This document shows, piece after piece, positions 25,691-38,115 of a stretch of DNA of 64,000 bases. Origin of the DNA: Rhynochetos jubatus (Eukaryota > Chordata > Aves > Eurypygiformes > Rhynochetidae). The notes beneath the pieces are model-generated. The model had not been told where the DNA came from and made no database searches. It saw only the letters and a list, made by a program, of their open reading frames with translations. The position numbers and the translations under genes are program-made. The stretch lies in the NCBI GenBank assembly GCA_027574665.1, contig CM050666.1, positions 8,432,001 to 8,496,000 on the forward strand, read 5' to 3'. The first letter of the stretch is position 1. Every line of letters starts with the position of its first letter.

Positions 25691-28600
25691 GCCTTGGCCA
25701 GGGCGCTGGCGCCGGCCGTCCTGCCGTAGAGCATGCAGCGGGTCAGGCTGTGGCTTCAGGATTCACCACAGTTCTCCTGACCGAGTTTGATCAGAGGGAT
25801 GTATGGTGCGTCAGGCTCTCCTCCACTCTACACAGCATTCGTTTGCCAGCAGCTCTGCAGAGCACGGCGTTACTGTGTTCCTGAATTCGTTTGCCTGTTC
25901 AGCAACTGCTGTCAATCAGGATTCGTTCTGGGATGAACAGACCCAAGTCTTCCAGCGCAACATAGACACACTGCAGGGTGCCGTGCAAGAGAGCCCATTT
26001 AGGGAAGAAGGTTGCCTCCTGAAATGGTTCCAAATGGAAGTTAATGGTTAGGTGTCATAATCGGACTGAATCGGGCAACAGTTAAATAGCCCAGTATGTA
26101 TTGGTGCTAGTAGAACAAAAAAAAAGCTGCCCTGTGGGATTGGAACATACCCTGCTACCATCCCCATCCACCCTTCTCAGACTGCAAGCTCAGTGCTGGC
26201 AAGTACACGACAGCACTGCAGGAAGGCACAGTCTTCCCCTTTAAGCGTCCCTGTTGCTCTGCGGCTACACCAAGACTTGCTCAAGGAAAGCAACCCATCA
26301 TTTGCTTGTGTCACCTGGCTAGGAGACAAAAGCTCTGCCATTTATGTAGCATCTCTGGAGACTATCCTGTTATAATTGCAGCTAGAAAGATTGCTACCTC
26401 CTAAAACTACTGCTCTTCAGTGTTCTTGCCATTTTTGCCTATGGAGCCAAAGAGTCAAAGCTAAATTACACCTAGAGTACCACAGTGCTGTTAAATAAGT
26501 GCTATTTATCGAGGCAAACAAAGGCATAAAGATGTTTTGTGAATTTGTGAAGGTAAATCTGGGACCCGCTTTCCTACTCAAATTATTCCAAACCTCTCAT
26601 CAGTAGGAACACCGATTCCTAAATCTTTGCTCTAGAAGGCTCTTAAAAGGCATTCGGTGGTTATGGAAACAGTACACTGAGGAGACTACGCCTCTCGTTA
26701 TTAGGAACCTCCTCAGCGCAGATAAATACCTTCAGTGTTGTATAATGCACAAATATAGCCCTGTACTTCCCTACGTGTTTTACTGAAATGATTTGAATTA
26801 AGAGATTTAGGGCAGCAGATCAGTGCCATAAAATGCTGTGCATAATGAAACCACATGTGCAGTACACTTTCAGCTCTTCAATTTGTTAGGAGCTAAATGT
26901 TTATTAGAATAAGGTACAGTTAATATTCCCTACAGTCACCTTGACAATGAAATACCCCTTTCACAACACAAAGATAACGAGTTACATGGCAAGATAAGGT
27001 GGTTACCAGGATTCAGGAATGACAGAACCCAATTAATTTAACATTAATTAATGCAAGATCAAATTTATTACCGTTGGGTGCAATTTGTAATTGAACTATC
27101 CATTACAGTGCACGTTTTTACATGTTATCTCCCATCAGTAAAAGATCTCAAAAGAGCAGATTCTCCATTCTGAACAGCAGCAGTGTATTTATTGTATCAC
27201 TAATCACTCTTTCCTCACGTGTTTGCTACGCGGAACTTCAGGAAGCAACAGCCCAGTTATGCACCAGGGGCTGTGCTCTTGCTCTTTCTCACAGGGGGCT
27301 GTGATTGAGCCTTAAACAGAAACCTGGGCTTCATTTCCTTTAGCTGCTTTGCTGGGCTGCCCCTGCCTTGTTACTTCTTCATCCCTTTTCCTATTTTTCA
27401 CTCTTCTAGGGGATCACCCCTCTTCTTTTTTTGGGTGGGAGGGGTGAAATCAGCCCTCTAGTCAAATAAACCTTTCAACCTTCTATCTCCAAAATAAACA
27501 CTTTTATTGTGGACAGTCCAAGCTCCTTAGGTAAAGCTTTAGGTCTCAAATCCAAAAGATACACTGTGTCCTTTTAATAATTTCATAGTGGAAACCCTTT
27601 ATTTGCCCACTCCTGTGGTGTTATGGAGGTTTTCAATGATTCTGGTTTAGGTTTCGGGATTAGGTGAAACCAGAGTGCCTTAAACCTCTTTAGAGGTTTG
27701 GGATTAGGTCTGCATCAGGCCTAATATAGCCTTTCTGTGCAAGGCTAAATTAAATGGCAGGAATATTTGTTGTGCACTGATTCACAGGTGTTTGGCAAAA
27801 TACCAGAAGACATAAAGGAACCACTGGAAGAGTCATGAAGGCAAAGCCATCGAAACATGAGTATTAGCTAAGTACTGCAGTATCACTTGCAACTGTGGGG
27901 TCTTTCAGACTGCTTCTAAGTGATTTTAAGCATGGATATCATTTTTATGTGTCTCTTTCACATGCATGCGAGTAAACTGAAGATCTGTCGTGCAAATGGA
28001 TCATGGATTTTTATTTGGGTATCACATTCTGGTAATTGCTGCCTGTTTTATAGCAAATGTATATTAAAGTTCGTCAAACAGCTGATATCACTGAAGCTCT
28101 ATTGTTATAGCGTACACATAAATTCCAGTCCTTCTCTGGGGTATGCGTTGCCCTGACAGAATATGCTAGGTCACGAGGAGAAAACCACAATAGATTTATG
28201 CCTATTATTAAAACACCACCCTGTCTAGCTCAGGAAGCAGAGACATTTGCCTCACTGACGACCACGGAGATGGTTTCATTGTGTAGGCTGTCTACTGTGA
28301 GGCTTTTCAGCACTTTTCACTAGCTTTCTCTCTAGTAGGGATATTTTCCCCTCATGTGCTCAGCTTCATAGTTTGTAATACCTGCAAGGCCTGAGTAAGG
28401 GCCGTACCCCTAAGGTACTGTCAGAGCTGAGCAGACTTCATCAAGCAGAATGAAGGGCAGCTCGGCACTATAGTCTCAGGATCTCTGCAAGCTGCGGCAG
28501 CTGATTTGGCTGCGTTTGTAGGGAAAAGCTGAGCTTCAGATGCCTGGCTCTGTGATGCCTGGCCCTGGTATTAAAAGGAGATGGATGCGTAGTTATGGGG

Positions 28601-31449
28601 AGGTGATGCACAGAGCTCAACGGGTTAGTTCCTGTGGTTGTCCAAGATCAGTTGATACTCAACTGAGCATAACTGTGTCCTCATAACAAAGCATTCCATT
28701 TACTGATTACGTACCTGTCAGCCCTCTCCAGCAAAGCATATTTTGAATACATTTTTCCCCTCAGATAGACAGATTTCAATTTCAGTTGTAGACTTGCCTG
28801 TATTTAGAAAGTCGACTACCTCTCAGGATTACAGCTTCTCCAGAGGTTTTTTCCACGCAGGAAAGCAAGAGGATTTCATTCCTATGGCAAGTCTTCCAAT
28901 TGGCAATGCATACAGCCAGATCCCATGTTCTCATGCCTGCTTGCAAAAGTGAAACAGGAATGGTTAAGTTTCAAAAGAGTATGTCCCCTCTAATGAGATG
29001 AGCTGTAGAAGTAAGAGGGAGGCTAACTAGAAGGATTTAACATTAGAATCTGTATAAAACATTATTTATGGCTTAATACACAAGCCTTGAGCTTTAAATG
29101 TAAGTTCTTTCCCTGTTTAATGGTGCATATTAGGAAGAACAGGAGAGAAATGTTCCAGTCAAGGACAAAATCATAAAATAATTAGCAGAAGAAGAATGAA
29201 ATGAAAGCATTAGGGGCCATGGGAGGCTGAGTGGGAGTTTGTCTTCATATGTGATTGATCTATACTTGAAAAGAAAAAAAGATGACTCCTCATCCTTAAA
29301 TGAGATGGTTATTTGAGCATAAATAACACTCTCATGTCAAATATGCTGCTATTTCCAATGGAGTCCTTTCGCTACAAAACCACAACATTCTCAGCCCTAA
29401 TCTCCTCTGATAAAACAATACGGCTGGTGGCTGTGAATCAGCACTTCGAAACCAACCTTTGAAAATAGCAACACGTTCAGGACGAAGAGAAATGGAGGAG
29501 ACAAAGAGCGGCTGTTCATAGAGCTCTGCAGTGAGGCCCCACCTTGCCTGCTTGGAAACATGCTGTAACACCCAAGAACTGTTTTTCTCTCTGGGTGAGA
29601 AGTCCAGCTCCACACAGCTCTCTCAGGAGTGGGGTTACTGATGTATCTGTGTGTTTAGTCACACACCAAGCCTAGCTGTCACTGAAATCAGGAGCACTGA
29701 AGCACCAAAATCCTCCTGTTGGCTTCAGCCTTGGGTTATTTTACCTTCCAAAACAACAAAGGGCTCTGACCAGAAATCTGAGCAGTCCTTGCATTTTTGG
29801 AGCTTGTGCAAGGTGGTGGGCAATCCCAAGCAGAGCAAGGGGGAAAAGGGGCATGACAACGTCAAACAGAGACCTGCTCAGCTCCAGCCTGGGGAGGAAG
29901 GGTGCGATGAGAACAAACAGCTGGGATCTCAGTGCCAAAATGAGCGCTCCTCCTTTCCCAACCCATTTGGAGCTACATGGCCATGTCCCCTCCCTTGTGC
30001 TGACCCTAGCACTCATCCAAGGACCGTCAGGATGCAAGGCAGGATCACGGCGCCAGGAAAGGAGAGGGCCTGGGAGGGAGAGCGATCACACTGGAAGAGA
30101 CCTGCCCTGAGCGGTGGCACCCAAAGGAGCACGCCAGGCAGGACACAAAGGTTTCCATCCAGCAAATGACACCTCACCTTAAGCAGGAAGCTCATTTCCC
30201 TCCACAGCCAGTGAGGAAAAACAGGCTTTTAACTACATGGGAACATTCCCTCCACCTTTGTTTCTGATTCCACTGTTCCTAGCATAACACTTTTAAACAA
30301 CAAGCTTTGAAATCCAGAGATGCCATCCCATGGGAAGTGGAAGAAGACTTTGTTCTCAGCACAGATCCCAGTACTGCTGTGTTCTGACTAGGAAGACCTT
30401 GCATGGGTGGTGAAGGGGTATCCTCCAACAGTGAGGCCTGGAGCAGGACCAAATGAGGAAATACTGTAACATTCACATTTTCATGTGGGTTTTAAGGGAA
30501 CTGTCTATAACTCAGGGAAATTCCTGACGCTGTCTTTGAGCTTTTCTCAAAAAAAAAAAAAAAAAGAGAAATTAACTGGGCATTGTTCTCCTCAAAGGGA
30601 TCACTGGAAAATGGCCTTTGGACATGGTCTGGAGGCATCAGCTGCACAACCATCCCACTAGTGCTACCCTCACAGCAAAGCTCCTGGGGCAGAGCCCAGA
30701 TGAGAGAGAGATGCTGACAGGATGCCAAATCCAAACCCTCTGAAACTAGGCAGAAAAGATGACTGAGGAACAAACCTATATCTGGGTCCAGCTGCAAAAG
30801 ACCATGCTTTTCTTAAGTCTGAACAAAACTCTTTGATCCAAACATCCTCCCTTTTTAGCAGTTTCAGCCTAGCTTGAAACACAGTCTCACACCTTTGATT
30901 TCTGAGGATGGATCATTTTTCTTGGGGTGGGACACGTGGACAGCAACAGATACCTCATGTCTGGTTCAGACGGACCAACCAAAAGGCTTGAGGACACACA
31001 CACTACCAGCAGCATGTGATGGGATTTAGTGCAGGGAAATCAAACCCTCTGCCCCACCTCCTGAGCTTATCCTTTAAAGACCAGTCCTGTGCTCACAGCT
31101 GGAGTTTATGTGAGTCCTGCCTTATTAATTAAGTGTAGCCAGTGCTTTTCCCCCTGAATTCCAACAGAAGCAATTAGAAAGCAGATACTTCACACATAAC
31201 AGCTGGTTCATTTAATGCCTTTCCCCTGCTATTTGCTCCCCTCCCCCAGACAACTCATGTCCCCCTTTTCCGTCCCTTCATGTAATGGAGAAGGAGAGTA
31301 TAATGAAGGTGACAAAATCAGAGGCAGCAGATAACCATATTCTTACTGAAAATCATCTAGGGTAATGCTGAAAGCAGAGGAGTGTTGTTGAGAGCATGCT
31401 TCTGAGCAGGGAATCCTAACATTCACCTAACACATGGGAAAAAGAGCCT
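25691..31449. other. Gene-free sequence right of the CpG island
   Basis: Two open plus-strand frames, 25803-26051 (82 codons) and 29651-30169 (172 codons), have no recognisable family and no splice partners. A locally duplicated TTTNGGGATTAGGT motif is at about 27650-27710. Confidence 0.55.
30549..30565. repeat. Poly-A run, 17 bases
   Basis: Homopolymer A17 in unique DNA. Confidence 0.9.
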
Positions 31450-33700
31450 TGGCTGTCTACTGTGTCCTCCTTAAAGGGGATCTGTATCAAAGCAGTAGCA
31501 TATTTTCTTCACCGCAGGCTGTTGATGTCATTACAGCAAGTCTCCTTTTTATTTAACGCCAGAGTTAAGAGTCACATAAAATTGGCACAGGTGAAGGCAC
31601 CGGGCCCATTAAGTTGTGCAACGTGACTCTCTGGGAAGTTTTTGAATGTTTGTGCGCCTCCAATTTATTTATGCTTGAGCAAGGCAGCCCCAGAGCCTCC
31701 CTTCCCTTTTTCCCAGTATGAACGCAGCCTCGATCCTGCCATTAGACCTGTAAAAACACCACTCAATCCACTAGATTACCCCCCAGTCCTAGAGAAGATC
31801 CAGTTACAGTCCTGCCCCTCTCTGTGTTACATGCATCACTGGGAGATGCTATGGATATAAAATTAAACCCACAACCAAAAACACCCACCGTAACACTGAA
31901 AGTGAAATCTGCCCTTGCCAAACAACTTTAAGTGCATGTTCTGCTCCTGAGCAGGTACTCTAGAGGCCAGCTCTTGATTTAACGCAGGCAGAGCTGTTCA
32001 GAGAGAAACCAAGTTAAGAGGGATGGAGATAAATTTGCCTCTGCAATACACTTCTGAAGCAGGGAAGTAATTCCAGTGTATTTCAGGCAAAAGGAGTGCT
32101 CAAGAATCAACAACGTTTCTTTTCCTAGCATGGCTAACATTTTTTTCAATGCAGAATTTATAGGTAAAATAGAGATCTGGTCCCACACAGGGCACCTGCT
32201 CATGTCATCAGTAGGAATAATAACCAAAGAGTAGACAGCCAAAGTACCCCAGCGCTGTGAGATTTTTCTGCTAGATTATTCCTCACTGAACTTGAACTCA
32301 GGCAGCATCATGAGGACATTTCCAGTTATAATATGGGGAAGATTCAGGTCTAGTCATAAACTTCCCATTTCCTTCCTCAAAGAGCTAGCTGTCAGAGAGG
32401 CTGCTATTGCAGCTATCCATCCAGATGTTTGCCATCTTTATTACAAATTTTCAGGAATCTTACAGCACTTACATACTCTACAGCTGCCTGAGGAAGCAGC
32501 TATCTAATACCTACATTACAGACAGGGAGAACAAGTTAGGAGGGATTAAATGATCTGCCCAGCTTCCCACAAGACAACACAGGTGTGGCTAGAAATCAAA
32601 ACTTCCAAATTCCAATCTTTGCTGTGTTATACTAATCTGCTTATATGCTTTGCTGAAAAAAAAAATAAAAATCATCATTTTAGTAACACATTTGTTGGTA
32701 ACTAGTATGGGTACTCCTAATCAAACAGAAAGATCAGCATAACCTAGAAACTGTTACAGCTCATTAGTCAGCTAACCCCCTTTTTCCCCTCTGGATCTTG
32801 CTAGAAAGCTAAAAATAAAAAGGAAGGACATCCCTTTATAACTGTAAAGGCTTCAGCTAATGAGAGCAGAAATCGCATTTCATATTTTGGCAGTTAGTAG
32901 TAAACACTATTATTAAAGCTATAATAAGATTGGCTGATGTATGAAATATTTGTGATGTCTGAGCACAAAGCAGAGCCCCCATCACTTTAGTTAAAATTAC
33001 AAAATGATTAACAGCCCAATTAAAAACATTTTTGTTTTTGACATGATAGATTATACTTTATCTACCTATCTGTAGATATAATTGATTATTTTATCCGTTT
33101 GCTGTTGGCTGTCATTAAAAAAGACAGATACCATGGCTTTCTGGCCTCTCTCCCGCTGAGAGAAAGAACAAATCCTGCTATTAACGACAGACAGCATCAT
33201 TATGAAAAAATTCCATTTGCCACTAGGCAACATAGCCGAGTTCCAGTAATTATTGTATTAGTCAAGCCGTTGAGAAGTTCCATAAAATTGAGAGAGTTTT
33301 TAAGGAGCATTCAATGTTATTTGGCAACTTTTGTGATGTAACAATTAAAACCATGCTCCAGGCCCCAAAATGTGCAGGAGATTGCCAAAATCAGATAAAA
33401 CCCTAGAGGGCCCCTGACTCGCAAAGAAAAAAAAAATCAAGCTGTTTACTTTTAGGATCAGACATTCATCAACATTTGGCTTTTGTTTCAGCCAGTGTCA
33501 GATAATAACAGCACCACGTTTTCAGTCGGCTTCTAACAAAACTCTACACAGTTTGATGTCAGGCCTCTCCGAGTTAGCTCGGGCTGACACCAGCCTCTCG
33601 TCAGGAGACAGAAATCTTATGGGAGCTGATGCTACCAACTTTGCTTGGCAGATCAGACACCTGGGAGCACTCAGCAGTACCTTCTGGAGTGAGTCACGTT
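31450..33700. promoter_or_regulatory. Candidate cluster of conserved non-coding elements
   Basis: Apart from the MIR copy at 32505-32640, this stretch looks like clean unique sequence. It has many ATTA/GATA-type motifs (for example GATTAACAGCCCAATTAAAA near 33006 and GATATAATTGATTATTTTAT near 33074). The texture is that of enhancer-like conserved DNA; there is no coding signal. Judged by eye. Confidence 0.25.
32505..32640 (+). mobile_element. MIR-type SINE
   Basis: The core reads TTACAGACAGGGAGAACAAG, then GGATTAAATGATCTGCCCAG and CACAAGACAACACAGG, with the same block order as the MIR core. Degraded. Confidence 0.7.
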
Positions 33701-36179
33701 TGTTATCCACCAGCGAGCATCAGGAAATCACTGGGGAGAAGTGCAAGTTATTCCTTCCACTCATGTCTAGGAGCTGAGCCAGGCAACACCTCAAATTGTC
33801 AGGGCTCCAGGGGATAAAGCAGAAGTCTCCTGTCCATGTACCCCATTAACCTGTCAGGGAACTGTTAAAAAGAGGTTTTAAAAAAATCACACTTTAAAAC
33901 TGCTAAGGGAAATTGCTACTGAACCAACTTATAGCCAAGTTATCATATCTACCTCCGTCTCTACTGAGTGGTGTTAAGGAATAATGATTTACAGTGTCAG
34001 AAATGAAGGTACAGTATCAGGCTTCGGCACTGGAAATTGAAGTTGGTTACAAAATGCAGACCTGGTTTAGCCTCATACACTTCAAGAGCACATCTGTTTG
34101 TAAAGGAGTTAAAAGAGATCGATCTCCCTTCCCAGAATAAGGTGCCCGAGTCAGGAAGCCTCCACATATCAAAAAACTGTGATGGGAACAGTAGTTTCCA
34201 GGGCAATCAAAGGGAGCTGGGACCCGAATATGGGAGGAGGAGCCAGGATACTGCTGTTGACACTGGGGAACAGCAACAGGGCAGGGTTTAGCACTAGCAT
34301 CCTGCCAGGCTCCACCTGGAACATGCTGTACCAAGTAGGACAGATAAAAAGATACACTGGAGCCTGCCATAATATGGCCTTTCATCATACAGCTCCTGGA
34401 TTGGAGACGGCTGCCAACTATTAGGGCCTGCTGACCTATTTAATAAAAAAACCAAACCCACAACCTTTGGCAATCATGGCTTCTATCCAATTTAAATGGG
34501 AACAGCGGCACAGCACCACAGGCCAAGGGCCAGCCACCTGTGGCACAGTGCTTGAACCATATGTTGCATTGCCAAGGCAGAGGCAGGAGGCTCAGACTTG
34601 TGAGACAGAGCTGCTCCTTTCTCCCACCTGAGATGGATTTTGCTCCTATGCAAGGCAGGCATGCCCAAGTCCCACTGAGCTCAGGAATCAGCAAATGCTG
34701 GAAGCTACTGCCACATTTTCCAGCATGTTTAACCTCAAGTTTGGGTCTAGCTAGGGTGTGGTGAGATGTGTTGCTATGGAAGTATAAACCCCTCAATAAC
34801 TAACTAGCTGCTTTTTGGGAAACAGCATTGCCTTGCAGTTTTCTTCAGCAGAGCTAAAACATATACTGTGGTCGTATTAAATTGTCTTGCATTTGGAGCT
34901 GTCATCTGAAGTGAAGCATCCTAGGTCAGCTCAAGAACTTAGGTCAGTATCTGTCAGTGTGGAGAATGAACAATTTCAGCTCTTATTCTTGAATTATCTG
35001 AGTAAATTGTGCCAAATCTTCAACACATTAGATTAGTGCCAGATGAAGGCTTAGGAAGTTTTTTTAATATATGTTCTTTATTAGCATTAAAACTTTTATT
35101 ATTAAAAGAATTAGGTTACAACACACATGCACAAGATCCATCTAAACGTAAAAAAAAAAATCAGCTGAAAAAGCTGCATTCCTAATACTTTTCTGTTAGT
35201 CCCTTTGGGTTACAGCTCTTCTGAGCCATGAGAGGATAATGCAAACCCCAGCACACAGCAAAGGGAACTCAGTGGCGAAAGAGGGAGACTGGAGCAGATT
35301 GACAGTGCGTTGTCTGTGGGTGTTGGGGAGATCAAGGTAAACTCATTGGAAAAAATGGTAACTTTGTAGTGAAACTGTGGGGAGTTTGGATCAAGGGCTA
35401 CAAAGAAGGCTAAACTCCCTGATTCAGCAAACTCCCCTCAAACCACTCCTATAGTTCCTCTGTGGACTGCCGGAACAAGTCTGCACAACTCAACCAGTTT
35501 CCATCCCAGACTGGCTGTTCAGGCTCTACATTGTAGGTGCTTGCATCTCCCCGCAGTTGTGCCAGCTGGCTGGTGTTGCTGCTCAGAACGATGCCAGATG
35601 GCTAGTACTTTAGCCAACCTGATTTCCAGATGACTGATTTTTGTAACTACCACTTGAATTAAAACAAAAAATATATGTAAAAGGCATGAGTTTATCACCT
35701 GCTAACACATGCCATGGCCATCTCTCGGTCAATCAGCATGCAGCAGACAGAGCTGCAGACTTCCACACCACCACTATCCAGAGGAGAAAAGATCAGTCCA
35801 TCTGCTAAAGCTATCAGGCCCTTTGCGCTTCACTGTATCGATTCCTATTTATAGGATCCAGTGCCCTCTACTGAGCAGAACCCAAATAAGCATTATGATG
35901 TCCTGTGCCCCGCAAAGTTACTGTTAAGGTGCAGCAGCATGAGAGCTGAACAGTTGGAAGACTACCTCTCCTCTCCATGCCCACACACGCACCCGTTGCC
36001 CCATCCGCCACCAGTGTTTCCAGGTTATTCTAAAGCAACACATGGAAAGTATCGAGGACCTTGCAACGGCTACAGAGCTGTCAGAAGAGCAACATGTCAC
36101 TTTCTGGAAGGGGAAATCCATGTGGACATATGGTAGTTGTGAAAGGAGCTGGGCTAGCAACCTTGGCAGGCTTGCGTTG

Positions 36180-36480
36180 AACAGAAATGTTGCTGCTTTG
36201 CCTTGATCTTTATTTACAATAAACGCCTCGGCTCCAGCTCAGCGTTTTATCTGGGAACAGCTGCCGGCGTTTCTGTGACCATGTTCCGTCTCATTGGTGC
36301 ACTGACATATTTACACGCGGGCCGGGGCCCGGGCAGCTGTGAATAAGGGGCCATATATCAAGATTGGAAAAAGGGATGCAAAGATGAATTTTATGAAATA
36401 TTTTCCATTTTTCTTTGACTTGGTTGTGCATTTTGCTACGGCCCATTGGGCACTCACTCAGCACTTGGACACTTTGCTCC
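36180..36480. promoter_or_regulatory. Candidate conserved regulatory element
   Basis: About 300 bp of unique DNA with a short GC-rich core near 36317-36334 flanked by AT-rich parts with CCATATATCA and TTTATGAAATATTTTCC. No open frame is supported. It is a candidate enhancer by texture only. Confidence 0.22.
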
Positions 36481-37984
36481 ATGCAGTCTCGCCTATATTT
36501 CTAACTGTGTCTACTTGCCAAGCCTAGCTCAGTACCTGAGACAGCCCACAGGGAAATGGAGATTCAAAAAAAGAAAAAGGTGGGTGGGAGGGAAATTTCC
36601 TGCCCTTCAGTGCTATGTACCATGGGAAAGAGAATGATGCCTTGTAAGTCACCAGTCCTTTTTGAGTCCTGCAGGACACAAGCTGTTGTATTTTACCTCT
36701 AGTGCCAAAGTGAGAGGAAGTATTTCCACTACTCTGTGAGAGAAAACAGTAAGGTCCCCCCCTGCAATTTAAGGAGGTCATATCATCTTTGCTTTCTTCT
36801 CTGAGCAATGGAAAGGGTTAATTCCTTACAGTGTTGACTTAATCCTTTCCTTTTTCCCTCTGGCTGACTAATAGGTTAGATGTATTGACTCTGTTTAAAA
36901 AGACAAGCTTTGGACATAATATTAATGGTATAATATGTGCAATAACATTAGAAAACAAACACAGAGGCACCTGGGGAGTCTGAAGGCATCTTCTGGCCTT
37001 TCTGGGCTGACAGCACAGAGTGACCCTCCAACATTTCCATGTGGATAAACACTACCTAGCACGAGAGTGTTTACTTTGAGTGACCCTTATGCCTTTCAAA
37101 CAATGAGAAGTCAGGACCATTGTGAAGCTGAAAACTTGTTTCATAGAACAGGGCATTGCTCGACCAGCTGAAGAAGGAAAAAAAAAAGGAATACAGAGAA
37201 ACAATCGGAAAGAAAAACTGGACATTTGAATAGAGTAACTGCTGGTGTCTTTCCTCTGGCACTGACATCCTACCAAAGGGTGTGAGAGTTTTTCCCTTAT
37301 GTTTTTGCAAGAAGAAGATGGGAAGAGAGCACTGTTGTTTGTTCATTTGCCTTAGAGTCCCACTAGCACAAAAAAGTCATTGCAAATACTTACTCAAGGC
37401 TCAGGTTCATCCCACTGGGATGCAAGAACTGCATGCTCCCTTCGTAGCCTATGTGAGATCCAAACCAGCATGTGGAAGTGCTTATTTCTCTCTATTGTCT
37501 AGGAGGTCTAGGGGAGAGAAGCACAATTGCAGTTACATCACCATGGTATGAAAGCTAGGTAGGCCTAATCGATCACTTGTAGATACTACTTACCACAGAT
37601 GTGTACAAGGCCTTGGTACAACACGTGTCACTTCAAAGACTTGTCAGGCTTTGTACAGGTGTCCCATCCTAAGTGTCACAGTACAGGCAGAATAAATCAG
37701 ATGTCCTACTGCTGCCAAACCATAGATTTTTCTGGTACAACTGTGCTTAAATGGAGCTGAATCAAGGCAATCTCACCTTGGATAAAGGGCCAGCAGTTCC
37801 CAGGAAGAGAACTTCTCCACAGAGTAAAATGTCTGTCATCACTGTTGAAGAATCTGCTCAGATGGTTCTTTGGAACCTTCTTCTCTGGATGGTTTCATTA
37901 CCTGCACTGGAGCAGTTGAAGTTGCACTGCAAAGGAGCACTGGAGGTTCTAAGTATGCCCAGAGCTCAGCAGGAGACTGGCAGG

Positions 37985-38115
37985 GGAAAAAAGACAGTCA
38001 CAACTTTAAGCTAAGACACGAGGATCATTTAGTGACTCACGCAAGATCACACAGATGGTGCTTACACCAAGAATTAGACCCTCCAAGCCATCCAACACCT
38101 CTGGATTGTTTGTTG
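37985..38115 (+). mobile_element. MIR-type SINE
   Basis: The MIR core order is visible: TTAGTGACTCACGCAAGATC, then ACACAGATGGTG, then AGAATTAGACCCTCCAAG. Degraded. Confidence 0.65.

Noticed and set aside
24620-25734. Several overlapping open frames of 80-210 codons on both strands in the CpG island
   Set aside because: High GC removes stop codons in all frames; products are Arg/Pro/Ala-rich with no domain, and the frames overlap each other on both strands.
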